Source: Amoebidium appalachense
Lineage: Eukaryota > Ichthyosporea
Assembly (NCBI GenBank): GCA_963693365.1
Contig: CAVNZM010000003.1
Coordinates: 12,648,001 to 12,712,000 of the forward strand
DNA: 64,000 nt
Reading direction: 5' to 3'
Positions 57,451-64,000 of the stretch are shown piece after piece. Numbering within the stretch: the first letter of the stretch is position 1; each line of letters opens with the position of its first letter. The notes below the pieces were generated by a model. The model did no database searches and was not told where the DNA came from. It saw nothing but the letters and a program-made list of their open reading frames with translations. A program made the position numbers and the translations under genes.

Positions 57451-58134
57451 ATGGCCACCTACAACGAGGCGTTTGTCAGCGACAAATTGGCACGGATTGA
57501 AGGTGGGAAACGCGAAGTGGTGACCCCCGCGGGCCGCATCGACCTGCTCACAGACACGGACAACATCGAGGTCAAGCGCGCACCGCAGTGGAAGGCCGCA
57601 ATGGGACAGGTGCAGGCGTACATGAAGTACTACCCGAGCCACCGACCACGGGTCCATCTGTTCGGCTATGCGTCAGCAGACGTGTTCAAGGTGGCCATCG
57701 AAACAATGTCAGACTTTAATATATGTGTGACGGTGGAACCTGACACGATGCAGCTTGTGTGGGGAAACCGACCAACTGCTACGCCCTCCAGGCCACAGGC
57801 TGGTTCTGTTTCGGTGGAGGTACAGTTCTTGAAGGACGTGGCCAACGGATACGGTGTTGCAGCATCACAACTGGCGGAAGGGGGGGTGTGGGTGACGACT
57901 GGCGGGATGCTGGAACTGATGCGCACCTGGGCGAGCACAAGGGGAACGGGTACGGAAATTCGGGTGGGATCCAAAAGGTTGGGTTCGTGCCTCAAAAAGG
58001 TCCTTGGGGAGCGCAGCTGGGTCTACTCGAATATGGTGAAAATAGGGAACCCCACATCGGAAACAACTATGGGGTATCGATTCGACAGAGACAAGGTCCT
58101 GAACTTTGAGAACAGCGGCCAGGCCGACGAATAG
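57451..58134 (+). CDS. PD-(D/E)XK nuclease fused to the helicase-type C-terminal domain
   Basis: 227 residues, ATG at 57451. GRIDLLTD (Asp31) and NIEVKRAPQWKAAMGQVQAY (Glu40, Lys42) form an intact D ... E-x-K motif in a fold common to phage and viral restriction-type endonucleases. After about residue 118 the sequence VEVQFLKDVANG ... WVTTGGMLELMRTWA ... VGSKRLGSCLKKVLG matches the C-terminus of the SF3 helicase. The shared domain may direct both proteins to the same partner or DNA site. It is the only one of the three nuclease-like copies with all catalytic residues. Confidence 0.68.
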   Translation: MATYNEAFVSDKLARIEGGKREVVTPAGRIDLLTDTDNIEVKRAPQWKAAMGQVQAYMKYYPSHRPRVHLFGYASADVFKVAIETMSDFNICVTVEPDTMQLVWGNRPTATPSRPQAGSVSVEVQFLKDVANGYGVAASQLAEGGVWVTTGGMLELMRTWASTRGTGTEIRVGSKRLGSCLKKVLGERSWVYSNMVKIGNPTSETTMGYRFDRDKVLNFENSGQADE

Positions 58135-58335
58135 GGCGACCACATGCAGCACGCGCACGCCCGGGCGCGTGTGCGTCTGGAATCCATCAAACCCATGAAC
58201 GGTAAAAAATGGGGAAGCTCCGCGCGCGTACAATGCGCTGGCTGGCGAAACAGTCAAAGCCTGGTGTGGGGGGCTATTTTTAGGGATACCGGGTGTCTGT
58301 GTGTGGTGTATTTTTTATTCGTACACTGTTATAGA

Positions 58336-58692
58336 ATGTCTGCGGTAGGCTACGACGAGGCGTTCGTGCGCGAGCGACTGGCCAAGGTCGAGGACGGGGT
58401 GTGCGAGGTGCCCACTCGGGCCGGCCGGATCGACGTGCTGACCAGCACACAGGTCATCGAGGTCCAGCGTGTATCGCAGTGGACGACGGCGATCGGAAAC
58501 GTGCTCGCATACAGCCACTACTACCCCGACCGACAACCGAGGATCCACCTGTTCGACTATGCGCCGGCAGACGTGTACAGGATTGCCGTGCAAACCATCA
58601 CGTCGCTGAACATCACGCTTACAACCGAAGAGGACACGTTGCAGCTGATTTGGGGGGACGGCGCGGGCAAAGACGTAAAAGATGAAAAATAA
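58336..58692 (+). CDS. PD-(D/E)XK nuclease-like protein, second plus-strand copy
   Basis: 118 residues from the ATG at 58336, chosen because a TATT/TTTATT box lies 25-30 bases upstream; the frame is open further up. GRIDVLTS (Asp33) and VIEVQRVSQW (Glu42, Gln44) keep the Asp and Glu but replace the Lys by Gln, so activity is doubtful. It lacks the helicase-type C-terminus. Tandem with the fused nuclease 200 bases upstream. Stop is followed by AATAAATAAAG. Confidence 0.6.
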   Translation: MSAVGYDEAFVRERLAKVEDGVCEVPTRAGRIDVLTSTQVIEVQRVSQWTTAIGNVLAYSHYYPDRQPRIHLFDYAPADVYRIAVQTITSLNITLTTEEDTLQLIWGDGAGKDVKDEK

Positions 58693-59280
58693 ATAAAGAA
58701 GCCATGGGCAAAAAGTCAAAGCAGCGCAGAGTTGGCCAATAAACGGTCAAAGCAGCGCAGAGTTGGCCAATATCCATCCAGTCAACCAAACACGAACCCT
58801 TTTGGTCAATATCCGGTCAACCCGAACTCGTGTTTGGCGAAAATCTAGTGAACCCAAAACGAACATCGCGCGAACCCCTGCCAATATCCGGTCAACCCGA
58901 ACTCGTGTTTGGCGAAAATCTAGTGAACCCAAAACGAACATCGCGCGAACCCCTGCCAATATCCGGTCAACCAAACACGAACCCTCGGTCAATATCTTTC
59001 GATCCACGGAGCATCCATTTCAATATTGATCGAATCACGGAGACCACCTTTGAATAATGCTTGAATCGTATTCACCCGTTATTCAATCTGATTGGTCGAA
59101 ACATTAAATCTGATTGTACGAAACCGGTTCAATCTGATTGGTCGAAACCGTTTATTGACAGGAGTCCCAATTGTTGGGGATGACAGGCTGGCTACCACCC
59201 CAGCACGTGCTTCTCCAGGAAGCGCACGGGGTACACCTTGACCGGGTGCAGGCAAAGACGTAAAAGATGAAAAATAAATA
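58693..59280. repeat. Non-coding repeat block B (partner of block A)
   Basis: Two GTCAAAGCAGCGCAGAGTTGGCCAAT copies, then a 75-base unit beginning CCAATATCCGGTCAACC present about twice, then CACGGAGCATCC and TTTGAATAATGCTTGAATC as in block A, then three GATTGG(T)CGAAA words. At 59201-59254 comes the last part of the gene fragment found at 42183, then 59255-59290 repeats the 3' end of the nuclease-like gene (58663-58715). It therefore looks like a recombination product. Confidence 0.7.
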
Positions 59281-59339
59281 GAGAAGCCACGGGCAAGAGG
59301 GTGGGAAGCCCCCCTCCCCCAAAAAACAAAAGAAAGAGC

Positions 59340-59401
59340 GCACGGTCATAGCGCTCGTGCTCCTCTCAAACAACACAGGTGCAAGCGCACGCATTGCCCC
59401 C

Positions 59402-59452
<51 letters not shown>

Positions 59453-59576
59453 ACACACACCCACAAAGCGCCCGGTGATAGCGCTCATGCCTCATCTCTC
59501 AAACAACACATGTGGAAGCGCCCGGTGATAGCGCTCATGACCCTACTCCCAAACAACACAGGTGCAAGCGCACGCA

Positions 59577-59608
<32 letters not shown>

Positions 59609-59746
59609 ACCCCCCCCCCCCCCCCCACATACACAAAGCGCCCGGTGATAGCGCTCATGCCTCATCTCTCAAACAACACATGTGGAAGCGCCCGGTGATA
59701 GCGCTCATGACCCTACTCCCAAACAACACAGGTGCAAGCGCACGCA

Positions 59747-59777
<31 letters not shown>

Positions 59778-59782
59778 ACCCC

Positions 59783-59819
<37 letters not shown>

Positions 59820-59942
59820 ACATACACAAAGCGCCCGGTGATAGCGCTCATGCCTCATCTCTCAAACAACACATGTGGAAGCGCCCGGTGATAGCGCTCA
59901 TGACCCTACTCCCAAACAACACAGGTGCAAGCGCATGCATCG

Positions 59943-59973
<31 letters not shown>

Positions 59974-60200
59974 ACACACATACAACGGCATTCGGGTACA
60001 CACATGCACACTTTGCATCCCCCCTCCCCCCCCCCCACACAAAGGCATTCGGGTACACACATGCACACTTTGCATCCCCCCTCCCCCACACACATACAAA
60101 GGCATTCGGGTACACACATGCACACTTTGCATCCCCCTCCCCCACACACATACAAAGGCATTCGGGTACACACATGCACACTTTGCATCCCCCTCCCCCC
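59340..60200. repeat. Higher-order satellite with poly-C, then 55-base repeats
   Basis: Units of about 180 bases made of two 50-base halves (GATAGCGCTCATGCCTCATC and GATAGCGCTCATGACCCTAC, each with AAACAACACA and GCAAGCGCAC), a poly-C run of 40-70 bases and CACATACACA, starting near 59465, 59635 and 59826, then from 59985 four copies of a 55-base CAAAGGCATTCGGGTACAC unit. The halves match the 50-base repeats at 62131-62381 in inverted orientation. Confidence 0.8.
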
Positions 60201-60289
60201 ACCCCCTTCGTGAGAATGCACTGAGTGTCACATATTTATAATAAGTTGAATTTTATTGATTGTGAAAAAGCACGAAGTCGCCTACCCTG

Positions 60290-62056
60290 CTAGTAATATG
60301 GTGATACCGATCCGTCAGGCCATTGATAGTAAAAAGGCACGAAGTCGCCTGGCCTGCTGGTAATATGGTGATACCGATCACAGTCAGGCCAAAGTTCATC
60401 CCATGTGTTGGTTGCTGCTTCATAATACAACCAGTGGTCGTATGGTTCACCAACTACTTGCACATGGTTATTCCTGATGGCATCCTCGAGGGCTGTCTGA
60501 CACGGCAGTTGCGGGTACCAATCCGCACCATCCAAAACCTCGGCGATAGGAACAGCACTCCACAGGGCATCCGCGCTGGGAGACGTGTCAGGCTGGCCCG
60601 TGGTCTTGTTAATACCGATATAGCTGCTGCGCTGTTGTTCCAAATGGTCGGAGGGGGTTTCTACCCAATAATTCTCGATTTCTGCCTGCCACGGGCAGAC
60701 GCCGTCGGCATCGTTGAGCATGATTTGGTCATATCCACTCGGGGGGTAGATGACGGCCGCTTGCCGGGTTTCGGTGTCGTAAGCATACAACCCGTCAACA
60801 ACGAATGGCAAATCTCTACCTTGCCCCTCCTCTTTGGCTGTTGTGAACTCTTCGCGCTCAACATCTTTCCTGATTGTGTCAATGAAGTCTCCCCAATCGA
60901 AGGGAAGCACCATGACGTGTCGTTTGTTCATGACGTCCACAAGCATCTGCCACGACACGCCCACTTGCAGACGATGCATGTATGTGGAAATTTCGACGGT
61001 TTCGATGTCGGTATCGATCTGGCCCAGGGGAACAAACTCGCCTTCTTCCTGCCCTTCCTGAATCTCGTAAGCAAAATATCCCGTGTACCGCCCGAATATG
61101 TTTTTGCGCTCGGCAGGCCCACCCTCGCTGTAATCCGCCTGGACCCTGTCAATTAAATTCGAAAGCTTTTTGTCCCATCCCAGCTTGTGTCTAATGATGT
61201 TTGTGTAGTCGTACAGGTGGGCTTGGGTACGGGGTGCAGTTGTAACTGGCGGGTTTGAGGCAGCTTGTGCCAAAATATTGGCCTTTTGGGTGGCCATATC
61301 TAGTATTATAGTCGCATGGACATCGTCGTAGCCGTCGTCGTCGTGGTCCCTCCGGTGGGCATAATGGTCCATCCATCGCAGCAGCAAACACGTGTTAAAC
61401 GACTCTAACGTATACGCAGAGCTGTCTAACTTGACAACTCCTGCAGACCCTCGCAACCACGCAGTGCACGGCGGGTAATGCCGCAGTTTGCCGTCCCCCG
61501 TGTACCCCTCACTGGGGTGTGTCTCTACGATCCTTCTAATAGCATCCTCAGGTAGTAAACCCCACCAGTTCCAGAACCTACTATCCTGAAAATCACTGTT
61601 ATTCGCTATCGCGTATTGGACATCCGCCAACGTGGATGTTGCAAAAAACATATCGGCAAAGCTCTCGCTCGTTTTTTGGTCCAGTTCGGACATTTTTGCC
61701 GCAATCTCTGCTGCTGTGGCCTGCATCACCGTCCTAGTTGGAAGGCAACAGCGCCCTTCAGGGTTGTACACGGCCAGCTTGTCATAGCTTCGGAGGTACA
61801 CCGCGGTGCATGCACGGAAACCTGCTTTCAACTCTTCCTGCAGTTGCAATAGACTCAACGAGGTGTCTACCTCAAACACAACAAAAGGGTGCAACGTTTC
61901 CACTAGAGTGACATTTTCGGGGGTTGAAACCGTGGCAAGGCCGTTGGTGTTTGCAAGAGAAAACACTGCAACATCTTCCCCTACAGGGCCTAACAACAGC
62001 GGTGTCCTCGATGGAATGATCCGAACACGCACTGGCATTGAGGGTGCAAGTCCCAT
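60290..62056 (-). CDS. Large structural-type protein, 588 residues
   Basis: ATG at 62054-62056. Begins MGLAPSMPVRV. HPFVVFEVDTSLSLLQLQEELKAGFRA fits the 'strand then helix' place where the two other structural-type proteins have P-x-G-x-Y-T-x-x-x-L, so a distant relation is possible but weak. Trp/Asp-rich middle and C-terminus; no transmembrane segment. The last part (DRYHHITSR-x-GDF) is duplicated just beyond the stop, at 60253-60300, so the 3' end is a tandem duplication of about 60 bases. Satellite arrays in inverted orientation lie on both sides. Confidence 0.55.
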   Translation of the reverse strand: MGLAPSMPVRVRIIPSRTPLLLGPVGEDVAVFSLANTNGLATVSTPENVTLVETLHPFVVFEVDTSLSLLQLQEELKAGFRACTAVYLRSYDKLAVYNPEGRCCLPTRTVMQATAAEIAAKMSELDQKTSESFADMFFATSTLADVQYAIANNSDFQDSRFWNWWGLLPEDAIRRIVETHPSEGYTGDGKLRHYPPCTAWLRGSAGVVKLDSSAYTLESFNTCLLLRWMDHYAHRRDHDDDGYDDVHATIILDMATQKANILAQAASNPPVTTAPRTQAHLYDYTNIIRHKLGWDKKLSNLIDRVQADYSEGGPAERKNIFGRYTGYFAYEIQEGQEEGEFVPLGQIDTDIETVEISTYMHRLQVGVSWQMLVDVMNKRHVMVLPFDWGDFIDTIRKDVEREEFTTAKEEGQGRDLPFVVDGLYAYDTETRQAAVIYPPSGYDQIMLNDADGVCPWQAEIENYWVETPSDHLEQQRSSYIGINKTTGQPDTSPSADALWSAVPIAEVLDGADWYPQLPCQTALEDAIRNNHVQVVGEPYDHWLYYEAATNTWDELWPDCDRYHHITSRPGDFVPFYYQWPDGSVSPYY

Positions 62057-62105
62057 TGCTGACAGCGAAATATTATAATTCTGCCTATACCCTACATGCC
62101 AAATC

Positions 62106-62385
62106 CTGTTGTGTTTTCGTGCAGCTGAGCGCTATCACCGTGCGCTTGTACCTGTGTTGTTGGAGAGTACGGTCATGAGCGCTATCACCGTGCGCTTGCA
62201 CCTGTGTTGTTGGAGAGTACGGTCATGAGCGCTATCACCGTGCGCTTGCACCTGTGTTGTTGGAGAGTACGGTCATGAGCGCTATCACCGTGCGCTTGCA
62301 CCTGTGTTGTTGGAGAGTACGGTCATGAGCGCTATCACCGTGCGCTTGCACCTGTGTTGTTGGAGAGTACGGTCATGAGCGCTAT

Positions 62386-62404
<19 letters not shown>
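62106..62404. repeat. Five tandem 50-base repeats ending in poly-C
   Basis: Unit GCTATCACCGTGCGCTTGCA plus CCTGTGTTGTTGGAGAGTACGGTCATGAGC starts at 62131, 62181, 62231, 62281 and 62331; a sixth begins at 62381 and breaks into a C run at 62385-62404 and an A run. The reverse complement is the same motif as in the 59340-60200 arrays. Confidence 0.9.
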
Positions 62405-62417
<13 letters not shown>

Positions 62418-62472
62418 TCCTCCCATCTACCCGCACAACCCCAACCCCACATTATATCGTGCACCGGGTAAC

Positions 62473-62866
62473 ATGGACGCTGGCGCACCCCCTTCCCCCA
62501 CCCAGCCCATTCGCACCCCCCTCCCCCGATCCGCACAAGCCCGCGCAGCACCCCCGGGCCCTCCCCCATCCTATTGGCCATCCTGGCCGGCCTGATCCTC
62601 TACGTGCTCTGGGACACGTTCAGCCCACGTGTGCGGCGGCGCCTGGCAGTGCTCAAGTGCCAGCGCGCGTGCCCAATGTGTGCCAGCTGCGGCAGCTGCG
62701 TTCCCCGCCGCAAGTGTGCGCACTGCCCCCGCTGCCACGTGTGCGGTGCCAGCCCCGCCCGGTGCGCACAGTGCCCCGCATGCACGCGCTGCCCGCCCGA
62801 GCAGAAGTGCCCGGCGTGCCCCACGTGTGCGCATGCGCCTGCGGTGGTGATCAAGGAGCGCACTTG
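62473..62866 (+). CDS. Membrane-anchored CxxC-rich protein, frameshifted near its start
   Basis: An ATG at 62473, 15-20 bases after ATTATATCG, starts a Pro-rich frame that runs to a stop after 40 codons. Another frame, open without ATG, gives LLAILAGLILYVLWDTF (membrane segment) and a tail with about nine C-x-x-C pairs (CPMCASCGSC, CAHCPRCHVCG, CPACPTC). Joining them needs a one-base change in the C-runs near 62510-62565, so an indel or a sequencing error in a homopolymer is likely. A zinc-ribbon or disulfide-rich virion membrane protein is the inferred product. Confidence 0.5.
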
Positions 62867-62903
62867 AAGGGTTGGGGGGGCAGAGATTTTTGTGGCATAG
62901 AGT

Positions 62904-63164
62904 ATGGCGTACCGATGGGAGTACAAGCTGAAGGAGGAGCCCGGCAAGGCACCCGTGGTGCAGGCAACTATTGTGCCGACCGAGGCCACCACCCGGCGGA
63001 CGCAGATGGAGCAACGAGCATACGCACAAGAGCTTGCGGAAAAGGGCTATATAGATCTGCCCGATGAGTTGGCGGAGAAGTGTGGATTCAAGAAGTGGGT
63101 GCCGAAGAATCAACGACAGACAGCAATTGTACTGCAGAAGATGATGGAGCCTGAGGATGCATAG
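62904..63164 (+). CDS. Small charged protein, last gene of the block
   Basis: 86 residues, ATG at 62904. MAYRWEYKLKEEPGKAP then a helical Gln/Glu-rich middle (QMEQRAYAQELAEKGY) and GFKKWVPKNQRQ. No family recognized. It is the rightmost gene of the compact, intron-poor type. Confidence 0.5.
   Translation: MAYRWEYKLKEEPGKAPVVQATIVPTEATTRRTQMEQRAYAQELAEKGYIDLPDELAEKCGFKKWVPKNQRQTAIVLQKMMEPEDA

Positions 63165-64000
<836 letters not shown>

Noticed and set aside
59340-62404. CRISPR-like array
   Set aside because: Repeats are in direct contact or separated by poly-C, without unique spacers, in a eukaryotic context.

Overview
The window is a piece of a eukaryotic nuclear genome with a roughly 34 kb block of viral-type genes. 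The host is eukaryotic because genes at 20-2293 and 18367-22160 have clean GT-AG introns, a dead non-LTR retrotransposon is present, and the DNA is loaded with (CA)n, (GA)n, poly-C and poly-G tracts. The species cannot be named from the sequence; a protist, alga or invertebrate would fit.

Host part (1-28751): the 3' portion of an SGNH/PC-esterase gene (+), a gene for a protein with about eleven C2H2 zinc fingers (-), a LINE on the minus strand (9969-15652) whose 3' UTR is a tRNA-like unit and which is broken by a 1.7 kb DNA transposon, retroelement and MULE-like remnants, and a six-exon gene for an unknown 515-residue acidic/basic nuclear-type protein. The rest is low-complexity DNA. A 500-N assembly gap (28752-29251) separates this part from the viral block.

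Viral block (29252 to about 63170): about 36 tightly packed genes on both strands, mostly without introns, separated by tens of bases and often preceded by TATAAA boxes. Readable functions are an SF3 (D5-like) helicase, a poxvirus-type RuvC Holliday junction resolvase, a NUDIX protein, a water-type aquaporin, MSV199/BRO/T5orf172 DNA-binding proteins, three PD-(D/E)XK-like proteins, two probable ADP-ribosyltransferase-fold proteins, two paralogous candidate C48-like cysteine proteases, a retropepsin-like protein, an entry-type Cys-rich membrane protein, N-myristoylation candidates, small membrane proteins, a PAN-like protein and three large structural-type proteins. A long run of minus-strand genes (29252-37273) looks like a virion-structure module; replication and nuclease genes cluster at 51.7-58.7 kb. 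This suggests an endogenized relative of nucleocytoplasmic large DNA viruses or large polinton-like viruses. No recognizable major capsid protein, packaging ATPase, DNA polymerase or integrase is in the window, so the rest may lie in or beyond the gap, or be lost.

Signs of decay and residence in the host: a true GT-AG intron in the MSV199 gene, an in-frame stop inside the first finger of the viral zinc-finger gene, a truncated DNA-binding gene, a chimeric 5' end on one protease-like gene, poly-C arrays like those of the host flank, and duplicated repeat blocks that look recombined.
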